From: UBA5239 sp031548025
GTDB lineage: Bacteria > Verrucomicrobiota > Lentisphaeria > Victivallales > Victivallaceae
DNA: 64,000 bases
NCBI GenBank assembly: GCA_031548025.1
Contig: JAVBRM010000050.1
Span: 3,441-67,440, forward strand
Reading direction: 5' to 3'
Part shown: positions 42,025-51,355 of the stretch, piece by piece
How the letters are laid out: every line of letters starts with the position of its first letter
How positions within the stretch are numbered: position 1 is the first letter of the stretch
Position numbers and translations under genes: made by a program
The notes under the pieces: model-generated
Told to the model about the DNA's origin: nothing
The model's database searches: none
What the model saw: the letters and a program-made list of their open reading frames with translations, nothing else

Positions 42025-42990
42025 ATGAACCAGGGTTTTAAAATTATTTCCGGAAGTTTTTTTGACGGGGTCGCCGTGGATATTCCCTCCAACAACTGGA
42101 CCCGCGAAATCTGGCGCTTGCAATTGGAGGAGATGATGCGTACCGGCATGGATACCGGCATTATGATCCGGGTGGGCTGGAACGATTCGGCGATGTACGA
42201 TTCACCGGTCATGCGAACGACGCTTCACGAAGAAGACGACCTGGTCGAATTTCTGCTGACGGAAGCCGACCGGATCGGCATGAAAATGTATGTCGGGCTG
42301 TTCGATACCTACAAATACTGGCCGCTCAATGATTGGGAAAACGAAGTCGCGATCAACGAGCGGTTGATCGAAGAACTGTGGGAGCGCTACGGCCATCACC
42401 GCTCTTTTTATGGCTGGTATATCAGTCATGAAGGCGATATGAAGTATCACCAGCATATGATCTGGCGTCCGCTGATGCTGAAAGCCAAATCGCTGGACGC
42501 ATCGAAAAAGATCCTGATTTCCCCCCGTTATGCCGGCCCCAAATACCACAATCCGAAGATGACGCCGGAACTTCATGTCAAGCATTTCCGCTATATTTTC
42601 GATCAGGTCGGCGAACTGGTGGATGCGGCGGCGTTCATGGATGGACATGTCGATTTCCGGGACCTGCCGGATTATCTGGAAACCACCTCCAAATTATGCG
42701 CGGAATACAATATTTCGTTCTGGTCCAACCTCGAAACTTTCGATCGCGACATGCCGTGGCGTTTTCCGCCGCTGGAATGGTCGAAAATGCGTTTCAAGCT
42801 GGAAGCCGCGCAGCCGTGGGCTGAAAAGATCATCACCTTTGAAGCGCCGCATTTTCTCAGTCCCTATTCGATGTTCCCGTCGGCGCACGGCTTATACCAT
42901 CGTTATTTGGAATATCTGGCCGATAAACATCGGATTACCTTCAAAGAAGGAGAAGTACCATGCCTCAAAAACACGGAATTTTCACACTGA
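42025..42990 (+). CDS. DUF4434 family TIM-barrel protein
   Basis: A 321-aa protein of the DUF4434 type, a putative glycosidase barrel: ISGSFFDGVAVDIPSNNWTREIW at the start, GIMIRVGWNDSAMYD, KMYVGLFDTYKYW, FYGWYISHEGDMK with the beta4 Glu and LETFDRDMPWRF. No signal peptide is evident, so it is cytoplasmic unless exported by another route. Its 3' end overlaps the pseudopilin gene by 31 bp, which is long for these genomes and suggests strict coupling. It is the only cassette here with a gene before the pseudopilin. Confidence 0.78.
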   Translation: MNQGFKIISGSFFDGVAVDIPSNNWTREIWRLQLEEMMRTGMDTGIMIRVGWNDSAMYDSPVMRTTLHEEDDLVEFLLTEADRIGMKMYVGLFDTYKYWPLNDWENEVAINERLIEELWERYGHHRSFYGWYISHEGDMKYHQHMIWRPLMLKAKSLDASKKILISPRYAGPKYHNPKMTPELHVKHFRYIFDQVGELVDAAAFMDGHVDFRDLPDYLETTSKLCAEYNISFWSNLETFDRDMPWRFPPLEWSKMRFKLEAAQPWAEKIITFEAPHFLSPYSMFPSAHGLYHRYLEYLADKHRITFKEGEVPCLKNTEFSH

Positions 42991-43739
42991 TTGAACTCCT
43001 CGTCGTGATCGCGATCATCGCTGTCCTCGCGGCCATGCTGCTGCCGGCTTTGTCCAAGGCCCGGGACAAAACCAAGTCGGTGGCGTGCATGAACAATCTC
43101 AAGCAGATTGGAGTGGCGCAGGGATTTTATTCCTCCGATTATGATGATTGGATTATCCGTTCCATGCAACCGCCGTCCGGCACTACCAGCCATGCATGGG
43201 GATATGTCCTGAGCGGAAAGAACAAAAATGGGGAACCCAATTCGCTCAGCGCCGGTAATTACGGCATCACTCATTATGGATTTGGCCCGGCCCGTGGAAC
43301 TTTTGCCTGTCCGAGGGAGAAAATGCCGTTTACCGGAGATGGAGCCACCGGCTTTGTCTATTTCCACTATGCTTTGAACGCGATACTGACCGGGAGCAGT
43401 GCCGGGAGCAGTACCGGAGAAGGTTTTTACCGGAAAACTTCGGCGCTGGCCGAGCCGACACGAGCGATTTTTGCCGGCGACCTGAATCAGCGCGGCGTAC
43501 CGGGTGTGATCTCTGTGCGGAATTTATCTTACCGTCACGGACGAGGGGAGCACCGTCCCTCCGGAGACAGCACCGCTCCGATGTCGGGGGCGCAAGTCAA
43601 CTTGGTGTATATGGACGGTCATGGTGCGGCATCCACCGGAAAGGAAATCGAAAGTGTGATCATAAAAGATAATGTTTCGACAACCAAAAATGCCCTGTAT
43701 GCCGGATTTGAATACGACCGGGCGATAATAAGAGATTAG
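42960..43739 (+). CDS. Pseudopilin-like H-x9-DG protein, cassette 3
   Basis: A 259-aa pseudopilin-like protein. FTLIELLVVIAIIAVLAAM begins at residue 8, preceded by Ile. The body has CMNNLKQIGVAQGFYSSDYDD and a C-terminal SYRHGRGEHRPS...VNLVYMDGHGAA block in which the His to DG distance is lengthened, as in cassette 1. It starts at ATG 42960 with a GGAGAAG site, inside the 3' end of the DUF4434 gene, and is 9 bp from the next large gene. Confidence 0.88.
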   Translation: MPQKHGIFTLIELLVVIAIIAVLAAMLLPALSKARDKTKSVACMNNLKQIGVAQGFYSSDYDDWIIRSMQPPSGTTSHAWGYVLSGKNKNGEPNSLSAGNYGITHYGFGPARGTFACPREKMPFTGDGATGFVYFHYALNAILTGSSAGSSTGEGFYRKTSALAEPTRAIFAGDLNQRGVPGVISVRNLSYRHGRGEHRPSGDSTAPMSGAQVNLVYMDGHGAASTGKEIESVIIKDNVSTTKNALYAGFEYDRAIIRD

Positions 43740-43748
43740 GAAAACGGA

Positions 43749-46700
43749 ATGAGATATTTTATAATGGGACTGATGTTGACGGCGGTTTGCGCTGTCTATG
43801 GGCTGGACTTAGCGGAATTCAATCGTCTTGGAGTGGGACAGAACTGGCAGAGTGACTATCAGAGCAAATATCCGGGGAAATGGAGTTTGGACTCCGGCGA
43901 CAAGCCTTTGCTGCGCATGGAGTGTGGAAACGGCGGGCAGGTGGTTCGCATATTGACAGAAGCAAATCTGGAACCAGGGCAGCCGTATACCCTGTCGGTA
44001 ATGGTCAAAGGCGAAAACCTGGAAGCCGCCGACAAAACGGGCATGCGCGTTTTGGTCCGGGACAGCGCCGGGCGCGGCCTGAATTCCATCAGCCCGGCCG
44101 GGCGCTGGAAATTCCAATCCGGCACATTCGACTGGTATAAATGCGAAATGAAATTCACCGTTCCCCCGGATGGCGTTGTTCGGGTAGTGCCGGAGCTTCG
44201 CGGCCTCACCGGAACTGTGTGGCTGGTTGAAATGCAATTGGCCCCGGTCGAAAAACAAGCGCCGCCGCAAAGCGGTTTCCCATTGAAATATGAATTGATT
44301 CCGGTGAGCTTTCAGGAAGACCGCTATTGGCTGCTGGAAAACCTGCCCGGCATTCTGTTGCTGGAAGTCACCGCCGATTGGAAACCGTTGGCCGGTGTGC
44401 CGTGCGGGGTAACCGTCGAGCTGCCGGAATTTGTCCGCTTGGTCGGCTCGAACGGCATCACCACTTCCACAAACGGAGAATATCCGCCCAATCCGATGAC
44501 CGAAATAAAACCCGGAGTATTCAAGATTACCTTTATCGAGGAATTCAAGCGGAGCTTCCCCCGGGCGCGACCCTCGGCGCAGATTTATCTGCAGGCCGCT
44601 CCCGGCAGCGCCGGTAAACAGGGGACCGTGAGCTACCGGATGTATTGCGGCGACAAACAGGCTCCGGCCTCCTCTTTCACCGTCAACGTTCTCGATCCGC
44701 TCCCGGCCGACCGGCCGAAGACCGAAAAATTCAAAACCATGATCAGCATACCTTCGTCGCAATACACGTCATTCCGCGAGGTATCCGGGGCCTATGCGAA
44801 TTTCTGGAATTCGCTGGCGCCGAAACCCTGGGCATTTCTGCCGGGCAACGCGCTGAAGCCCGAACTGCGAAAGGAAATCACCGCTCCCTTTGAATCACTG
44901 ATATTCATGGGCGGCTCCGCCTCCATGCCCACGGTATACAACGTAAAATTCACCGACAAAAAATTCGCAGGCAAAATCCCGATGTTGGTGTACGCGGACG
45001 GAACCACCAATTCGCCCAAGAAAAAGGGAGACACCCCCTCGGTCCCGTATATCCTGGACGATCCGGAGGGCCTGATCTGGGAAAAGATTGTGCCGGACGA
45101 GATTCGGGAACGGCTGGAGGCGTATCCCGAAACCAAGGGCGTAGTCTGGGATTACGAGCCCGGAGCCAAACATGGTTTCTGCCTGGAAAACCGGAAACGC
45201 TTTGCCTCCTGTAACAAGCTCCCGACGGTTCCGGAGATCAAGGATATTTTTCGCGATTATTCCGGAGAATGGTTTAAATTCCGGATTATGCAGCACAACC
45301 AGACGGTGGAGAAATTCGCGGCCATGATGCGAAAGCATTTTCCCAACCTGAAATTCTATTTCTGTACCGATTCGCTGAAGCCCAACGGACAAATTGCCGA
45401 GTGGTGTGCAGTTGACCCCAGACTGGCGGAACCGGTCGTCGATATGTTTATGAATATGCCCTATCTGGCCGGTACACGCTATTTCGACGAAGTTGAGTAC
45501 AATGTCAAAAAACTGAAAAAGCCCAACTTCCCGCTGATCAACCCTTCTCAGGCGATGCTGAGTTATTATCGGATTTACGATCCAGGCAAAGTATTTCAGA
45601 ATGTTATTGCCACCGCCGCTCTCGGTAACGAAGGGATTGGTTTCTGGCGCAACGATTATTTCGACGGCCGGTATCTGCGTAGTATCAGCGACGCCTACGC
45701 GGCGGTGGCGCAAGTCGAAAATTTTTATTGCGGCGGAAAACGCCTCGATACACTCTCGAGCCGGGTCGAAAATATGTATCGCCAAAAAATCCAAAAAGGC
45801 GACCAAACCCAGGAACTGGTTTTTCCGCCGTTGGACAAGGATATCCGAACCCTGCTTCATACCGCCGACGGTGAATATCTGATTACCGCTTTCAATTACA
45901 ATTCAAACCGCAGGGTTATTTTAAACATGGCGATCGCTGACATTCCGGACGGCGAATACCGGGTGTACGACCTGGTGTCCCGTCGCGAATACACCGGCTT
46001 GAACGGTGCCGCGCTAAAGAAAGGCTTTCTCGCGGAAATTCAGCCGGAGTCGGTGGCCGTACTGGAAATTACAGCCGCCGCCGCCAAAGCTGAGTTGCGG
46101 ATATCCCAGCCGGAACTGGCCCGCGAGCTGGAACGCGAACTGGCCGAATACCGGAGCATGAATCTGTTCCAGACCATGGCTGAGGGCGAGGCTCGTATTT
46201 ACTGGGATCTTCTGACGGGATATCCGGAACCGGTTCCGGTTTTGCAAACCGCCGCCATGACAGTGGCTCTGGATGTTGCTTCCGGCGATATCGTTTCCGT
46301 GGCCAAAGCGGGCAGCCCCGACCTGCTGGCTTACGGCAAATACCATGGACAGCTCGGAGTTTTCATGATTAACCATGATAATTCACGGGAAAAAGTTACC
46401 GAATTCAAAATGAAAAAAATGGATATCACCGCAGGAATCCCTCGAGCCGAATTTTCGGCAACAGTCGGGCCGTTTCCCGGCGCCAATCCCGAGCCGAATC
46501 CGCTGGAAGGCCTCGAAATCAACAAAACCGTGACCGTAGACCCCAAACTGCCGCGACTGACGGTGAATTACGAACTGACCAACCGTTCGCCGCGTAGCGA
46601 AACCATGAATTTTTCGTTCAGCATTCGCAATTACGGTTATCCGGGTACCTCGTTCAGCGGCCTGAAATCGCCGGTGGAGTTCAGCGATATCACCCTGAAC

Positions 46701-46991
46701 GGCGCCCCGGTGGAACGCCGCGGCAATATGGTGATTCTTAAAGACGGCGCCAAAATTCCGTTTGAAGGAAGATTGCTTGGCGAGTCCGTCAAATGGAACG
46801 GCGAAACCGCCGCCATAACGGCTGCAAACGGTTCATTCAAGGAGGAGCTTTCATTCGGCCTGCCGGATTCAACCGCCGGCATCTACAACTGGCGCTCCCT
46901 GAGCCTGCTGACCCTGGAACCCTTTACCGCTCCGATAACCCTCGCCCCCGGCCAGAGTTTCAAATACGAAATGACCGTGTCCATCAAATAA
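43749..46991 (+). CDS. Large secreted putative glycan-active protein, cassette 3
   Basis: A 1080-aa protein with a signal peptide (1-18). Residues 30-165 look like a CBM4/9-like jelly roll (YTLSVMVKGENLE, WLVEMQLAP), followed by beta domains to about 320. A TIM-barrel-like region (about 325-680) has GVVWDYEP with Glu470 and, seven residues on, FCLENRKRF at 477-485, a degenerate form of the E-P-x-CFCxxC signature of cassettes 2, 4 and 5. The C-terminal 400 residues are beta-rich (LELTNRSPRSETMNF, FSIRNYGYPG). The protein is a probable extracellular glycosidase of unknown family. It converges on the cassette 4 gene with 8 bp between stops. Confidence 0.7.
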   Translation: MRYFIMGLMLTAVCAVYGLDLAEFNRLGVGQNWQSDYQSKYPGKWSLDSGDKPLLRMECGNGGQVVRILTEANLEPGQPYTLSVMVKGENLEAADKTGMRVLVRDSAGRGLNSISPAGRWKFQSGTFDWYKCEMKFTVPPDGVVRVVPELRGLTGTVWLVEMQLAPVEKQAPPQSGFPLKYELIPVSFQEDRYWLLENLPGILLLEVTADWKPLAGVPCGVTVELPEFVRLVGSNGITTSTNGEYPPNPMTEIKPGVFKITFIEEFKRSFPRARPSAQIYLQAAPGSAGKQGTVSYRMYCGDKQAPASSFTVNVLDPLPADRPKTEKFKTMISIPSSQYTSFREVSGAYANFWNSLAPKPWAFLPGNALKPELRKEITAPFESLIFMGGSASMPTVYNVKFTDKKFAGKIPMLVYADGTTNSPKKKGDTPSVPYILDDPEGLIWEKIVPDEIRERLEAYPETKGVVWDYEPGAKHGFCLENRKRFASCNKLPTVPEIKDIFRDYSGEWFKFRIMQHNQTVEKFAAMMRKHFPNLKFYFCTDSLKPNGQIAEWCAVDPRLAEPVVDMFMNMPYLAGTRYFDEVEYNVKKLKKPNFPLINPSQAMLSYYRIYDPGKVFQNVIATAALGNEGIGFWRNDYFDGRYLRSISDAYAAVAQVENFYCGGKRLDTLSSRVENMYRQKIQKGDQTQELVFPPLDKDIRTLLHTADGEYLITAFNYNSNRRVILNMAIADIPDGEYRVYDLVSRREYTGLNGAALKKGFLAEIQPESVAVLEITAAAAKAELRISQPELARELERELAEYRSMNLFQTMAEGEARIYWDLLTGYPEPVPVLQTAAMTVALDVASGDIVSVAKAGSPDLLAYGKYHGQLGVFMINHDNSREKVTEFKMKKMDITAGIPRAEFSATVGPFPGANPEPNPLEGLEINKTVTVDPKLPRLTVNYELTNRSPRSETMNFSFSIRNYGYPGTSFSGLKSPVEFSDITLNGAPVERRGNMVILKDGAKIPFEGRLLGESVKWNGETAAITAANGSFKEELSFGLPDSTAGIYNWRSLSLLTLEPFTAPITLAPGQSFKYEMTVSIK

Positions 46992-46999
46992 AAAAAATG

Positions 47000-49900
47000 T
47001 TAGCGCAGTTCTACGGTCATTTGATATTCGGCCTGGTCGCCGGACTTTTTTAGCTCGACTAGTTGAAAACAGGGTTCGAAGGTTGTGGTCAGTTGGCTCG
47101 GGCCGTCCCATAGGGCGAAACCGGCCAGACGGTCGGCGGGAGTCACGAAGAGCGTACCGGTGAGTTTCGGCCAGACCAATTCAGCTTTGGCGGAAGTGAT
47201 CCGGACCGGTTGACCGGCTATTCCAAATGTCTTTGTCACTTTTTCTTCAAATGTGGCGTCTCCCGTGGAATACATTGTCCGGCCGAAATTGCGGTGGTGT
47301 TCAACCGTCTGAGCTCCGTTATAAAGTAGAATTTTGCCGTTTTCCACCGCCGGCGCCATCGGCATGCCGTGGTAGCGCAGACCCATGGTGAACGGGCGCG
47401 GCGCTTCGTCGGTCGAGCGGTTCACCAGTTCGGTTTTGAGCGTTGTCTTGCGGCAATTGTCCGTCACTTCCACGGTCTGGCGGATCAACAGTCCATCCAA
47501 TTCCACGCAAACCTGATTATTGACCGGCAATTCCCCGATAATCCGGATGCCGCCGTCAACCGATTCCTGTTTGACCACCCGGTACGGTGCTTTGAACATG
47601 ACCGAGGGCTCCCAAAAAGCCGTCGTTCCCCACCCGTAATTGCCGTTTACGCTGACCACGGGAACTCCATTCACCTGCCAGTCGCTCACGCTCATATTCC
47701 GGCAGTTAAGCTCCAATGTATTGGCGCCATCACTTAGACGCAGCAAGCCTTTGGCCTGGTCTGCGGTACAGGTCATGGTTCCGCTCTTCAAGTTGACCAG
47801 CGTCGATTCCCGAACACCGTAAAGTTCTTCATATTTCCGGTCCGCGATGGCGGCTTGTTCCAGATCGGCCCGGCGTTCTGCCAACAGGGAATCCAATTGC
47901 TTCAAAGTCCAGAACTCGCCATTCGTCGAAGCTGAGCCGGGCGTAATTTCATAGACCACGCACCGCATGGCGCCCGCATGGAGTTTAATTCCATTTGCGA
48001 GTTCCTGACCCGTGTAGAAAGAGCGGCCATCCGGCACAAAGAACCGGTTGCCTGCCTTGACCTGATAACGCTCCTGAGAGTTCAGACCGGACAGTTTCAG
48101 GTTGAAAAACGCTTCGCCATTTTGCCAGAAGTTGAATACCGGCACAATAATTTTTCCGTTCAGTTCATAAGCGACTGCCTGGAGCAGCGGAACATCTTTT
48201 GCCTCGGACAGATAATCGTTGACCTTGCCGCTGTTCAGCGCGAAAGGCGAATACGGCGCTACGGTCACCTGTTGATCGATTCTTTTGCCGTTGAAAACCA
48301 TTTGTTCGAACCGGGCGGATTGTTCGGCGGCCCGGGCACATGCCGCCCAGTAGCGGTTGTCATAGCCCCGCGGGAAAATGTAAGCGACAGCCGCCTCGAA
48401 TCCATTGAAAAAGAAACTGTTGAAGTCCATTTCCAGAGCTTCCGGTTGCGTCACCCAGGCGTCGATCTGAATGCCGTGCGGCAGGGCTTGGAGCCGGGGG
48501 CGTTTGCCGGCGGGATAATCCCGGTCAATCTGCTGCCGGACATCCCGTGCGGCGACAAAAGTATTGAGCGTGCCTTCTTTGCGGTACACGTAAGGAGTCT
48601 GGGAACGCCAACAAGGATACGGCCCCCACGGATCGATCCAGCGCAGGGCTTCGGCATAGTCGATTGCCTGCTGCTCCTGGCCGTGTGACCGCCGACAGCT
48701 CGCCATTTCAATCCAGGCTACTCCGGGAATGAATCCGAGCGACTTGTCCTTGCCGGTCAGTTCGATCACGCTTTCGTTGATGGTTTTGACCAGTTTCGCG
48801 TGTTCGAGACTGCGAAAGCGAACCCCTTGCTCATAGTATTGTTTGCCGCGGGCCAGATCCTGCGGCCAATGCTTTTTCATTTCTTCCGGCGAAACTCCGA
48901 CGAACTCGGCGAAATGATCGCAACAACGCTCACAGAAACATCCTTTTCCGGTGAACATATAAGGTTCCCAGTTGCCCCACAGGCCGTCGGTCCCCGTCAG
49001 GTTTTTGCGCATGTACTCGGTCACCGGACCGGCATAGTAAGGGCGTTTTTCATAGATAGAGGCCGGACACGCCGCCATCTTCAAATTGGGATCGGAGCTC
49101 TCGCCCAGGTAGACATAGCGATCCTCAACCGGGCGCTTGGCGGGTTCGCCCACCCGGTAACCGTTGGCTACATAATACAGTTCCGGAGTAACGGTGTCCA
49201 CGCCATATTTCCGCCACATGGCGAGCTGATTGCCGGTTGGCGTACTGACCAGCCAACGCAGGCCATTATCTCCAAAAAAACGCGCCACCAGTTCATTGCC
49301 GGCATCGGAAAAATAGTAATACCGTCCACCGATATAACTTCCCTGTCGGTACAGTTGATTTTTTTCCGTGGTTTTGATTTCCGGAATTACCAGAAAACTG
49401 AATTTTTCGGAATTGGAAACCGTTTTGCCATCGTCTTCAATCCGGCAGAAGCCCTCGCCGGGTTGCGCTCCGGGTTTTTCCGCTGTGGTCACCAACGCCG
49501 GCAATACCAGGTAAAAATCGAATCCGTCGATCTTAGCCGGACGCGATGCGATAGAGCGAAGCGATATCCGGTGTTCGCGGTAGGATTTGCCGTCGATGCT
49601 CACCTCGCATTTGCCGGTAACGGGGAAATCGGTACTCGACTCTTTGAACTCGACTGGCGTCGGCAAAGTCAGTACCATCTCGGGGTTACGCAGTTGAAGC
49701 CGGGCCGCCGGAACGTTGCGTTTCCAGGTGAAAGTCATCACCGCCGGCTGATTTTGCGAGAGCGCGAAAGTTCGGTCCAGAAAACCGTGTGGGGACAGTG
49801 CCACCGTCAACGGTTCTTCGGTTTTGACCGCTTGAAGCCGGACGTCTTTTAATTTCAGTGAACCGACGCCGTCAATCCGGAAAACCAGTCCGAGGTTACA

Positions 49901-50506
49901 AGTTTCGGGCGGCACCACAATTTCCTGAGTGAATAGCGTCCATTCACCGGCGGAATCCGGGAACGGTTTGACCTGCAGTGGAACCACGTCCTTGCCCCGG
50001 AAAACCTGCTGATGTTCGCCTTTGAAGGAAACCAGCACATAGTTATTTCCCGCCGAAGCATGGCGGGCCTGATAATAAAAGCTGAGCTTATAGGTTCCTC
50101 CTTCCAAGTTTGGCATCCGAACATATTTGCCCCAGCCTCCGGAGACATTGGCGGCAATCGGACCGCAAAGCTCCTCCAGAGCCGGAGTTTTTTCGATGGA
50201 GGCAACGCCGTCTTTGATCTCCCATTTCACCATCGAGCGCACCTGAGAACGCCACGGATCGACCTTGGCCTTGTCCGCATGATGGATAAAGCAATAACTG
50301 TCGCGCCAGCAATACGGATCTTTCGGATCGTTTTCCTGCAAAAAATCTCCGTTGCTGATCAGATTTGCCTCCTGTCCCGCTTGAGCTGCCGCGAAACGCG
50401 TATCGGAAATTTTCTTGAAATCAAAGGTCACGCCTCCGCGATCGAGTTCCGCCGCTCCCAGTGAAACCGCCAGCAGCGAAGCCATCAAAAAGCCATATTT
50501 TTTCAT
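47000..50506 (-). CDS. Large secreted putative glycan-active protein with CFCxxC motif, cassette 4
   Basis: A 1168-aa protein with a signal peptide (1-18). Residues 48-228 resemble a CBM4/9-like domain (ISNGDFLQENDPKDPYCW, GGTYKLSFYYQA, LKLKDVRLQ). A TIM-barrel-like region (about 390-780) has GLWGNWEP with Glu514 and GCFCERCCDHF with CFCERC at 523-528, nine residues later. Further beta-rich domains occupy 880-1168 (QVNGVPVVSVNG, TTFEPCFQLVELKKSG). The overall plan parallels the cassette 3 protein, including similar C-terminal repeats (FTMGLRYHGMPMAP). It is probably a surface or secreted glycosidase; substrate unknown. Confidence 0.72.
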   Translation of the reverse strand: MKKYGFLMASLLAVSLGAAELDRGGVTFDFKKISDTRFAAAQAGQEANLISNGDFLQENDPKDPYCWRDSYCFIHHADKAKVDPWRSQVRSMVKWEIKDGVASIEKTPALEELCGPIAANVSGGWGKYVRMPNLEGGTYKLSFYYQARHASAGNNYVLVSFKGEHQQVFRGKDVVPLQVKPFPDSAGEWTLFTQEIVVPPETCNLGLVFRIDGVGSLKLKDVRLQAVKTEEPLTVALSPHGFLDRTFALSQNQPAVMTFTWKRNVPAARLQLRNPEMVLTLPTPVEFKESSTDFPVTGKCEVSIDGKSYREHRISLRSIASRPAKIDGFDFYLVLPALVTTAEKPGAQPGEGFCRIEDDGKTVSNSEKFSFLVIPEIKTTEKNQLYRQGSYIGGRYYYFSDAGNELVARFFGDNGLRWLVSTPTGNQLAMWRKYGVDTVTPELYYVANGYRVGEPAKRPVEDRYVYLGESSDPNLKMAACPASIYEKRPYYAGPVTEYMRKNLTGTDGLWGNWEPYMFTGKGCFCERCCDHFAEFVGVSPEEMKKHWPQDLARGKQYYEQGVRFRSLEHAKLVKTINESVIELTGKDKSLGFIPGVAWIEMASCRRSHGQEQQAIDYAEALRWIDPWGPYPCWRSQTPYVYRKEGTLNTFVAARDVRQQIDRDYPAGKRPRLQALPHGIQIDAWVTQPEALEMDFNSFFFNGFEAAVAYIFPRGYDNRYWAACARAAEQSARFEQMVFNGKRIDQQVTVAPYSPFALNSGKVNDYLSEAKDVPLLQAVAYELNGKIIVPVFNFWQNGEAFFNLKLSGLNSQERYQVKAGNRFFVPDGRSFYTGQELANGIKLHAGAMRCVVYEITPGSASTNGEFWTLKQLDSLLAERRADLEQAAIADRKYEELYGVRESTLVNLKSGTMTCTADQAKGLLRLSDGANTLELNCRNMSVSDWQVNGVPVVSVNGNYGWGTTAFWEPSVMFKAPYRVVKQESVDGGIRIIGELPVNNQVCVELDGLLIRQTVEVTDNCRKTTLKTELVNRSTDEAPRPFTMGLRYHGMPMAPAVENGKILLYNGAQTVEHHRNFGRTMYSTGDATFEEKVTKTFGIAGQPVRITSAKAELVWPKLTGTLFVTPADRLAGFALWDGPSQLTTTFEPCFQLVELKKSGDQAEYQMTVELR

Positions 50507-50526
50507 CGTTTTCTCCTGATGTTTTT

Positions 50527-50684
50527 AGGAACTGCAGCAAAATAAACTATGATATTTCGACAGGGATTATGTGATGATTTTTGTTTTGAATTGAGAGGCG
50601 CATAGCGAGCTATGTAACGAGCAATTCAGACAGAAAGCGCACATAAGATCGGAGAAATAGACAGTTTGTTTTGTTACAGCTCCT
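50527..50684. repeat. 158-bp imperfect giant palindrome between cassette 4 genes
   Basis: The whole stretch folds on itself: AGGAACTGCAGCAAAATAAAC at the left (50527-) is matched by AGGAGCTGTAACAAAACAAAC read from the right end, with further matched blocks (TATTTC, TATGTG, TTTTTGT-TGAATTG) up to a central CATAGC GA GCTATG. It begins at the stop codon of the pseudopilin gene and ends 20 bp before the large gene start. It may be a MITE or a REP-type transcript element that separates expression of the two genes. Confidence 0.7.
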
Positions 50685-51355
50685 TAGTGTGTCGGATCCC
50701 AATAATGAGTGACTGAAGCGGAGGTATTCAAACTCCGCGCCGCCCGAATCTGCCAATCGACGTTACCGGCAAAGTAAACGGTATTAAAACCGTCATTGTG
50801 TCGGAAATCATGGTAATTTTCCATAATCGTACCATTGAATTTCAGATAGGAAGTATGAGTGGCGCCCGGCGCCTTGATTTCACTGAGTAAACACAGTTGT
50901 GAAGGATAACGCGGACTCTTGCGGAAGGTGCGATTCGTCAGGCTGGTTTCGAACGCAGTGTTATACCCATAACTATAGGTTTTCTCCGTAACTCCGGTCA
51001 AGGATGGACATGAAATTGCAAAGCGTCCACCAGGGCCGACCACACCGATATTATAATCCTTATTTTCAGCCTTGATATACGGCGCAATCACCCCCGTAGC
51101 CGAACTTCCCCCCATCCAGGACTTGCACCCGGAAACCCAGGCTGAAGAACTGGCCCAATAATGCGGTGGGAAACCTTCGTTGTCATCTACATACATGCCG
51201 AAAGCCGCCCCAAGTGTTTTCAGGTTGCTCTGGCAAATCGACTGCCGCGCCTTTTCCCGGGCCTTGTTCAAAGCCGGCAGCAGCATTGCCGCTAAAATTG
51301 CAATAATTGCTATCACAACCAAGAGCTCAATCAATGTAAAATTTTTCTGTCTCAT
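50684..51355 (-). CDS. Pseudopilin-like H-x9-DG protein, cassette 4
   Basis: A 223-aa pseudopilin-like protein with the shortest leader here: MRQKN then FTLIELLVVIAIIAILAAM, so Asn precedes the helix. The body has CQSNLKTLGAAFGMYVDDNEGFPPHYW and the C-terminal FRHNDGFNTVYFAGNVDW, with His, nine residues and AG in place of DG. Its ATG overlaps the regulator stop by 4 bp (ATGA) and its AAAAGGAGG site is inside the regulator 3' end, which indicates translational coupling. Confidence 0.9.
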   Translation of the reverse strand: MRQKNFTLIELLVVIAIIAILAAMLLPALNKAREKARQSICQSNLKTLGAAFGMYVDDNEGFPPHYWASSSAWVSGCKSWMGGSSATGVIAPYIKAENKDYNIGVVGPGGRFAISCPSLTGVTEKTYSYGYNTAFETSLTNRTFRKSPRYPSQLCLLSEIKAPGATHTSYLKFNGTIMENYHDFRHNDGFNTVYFAGNVDWQIRAARSLNTSASVTHYWDPTH

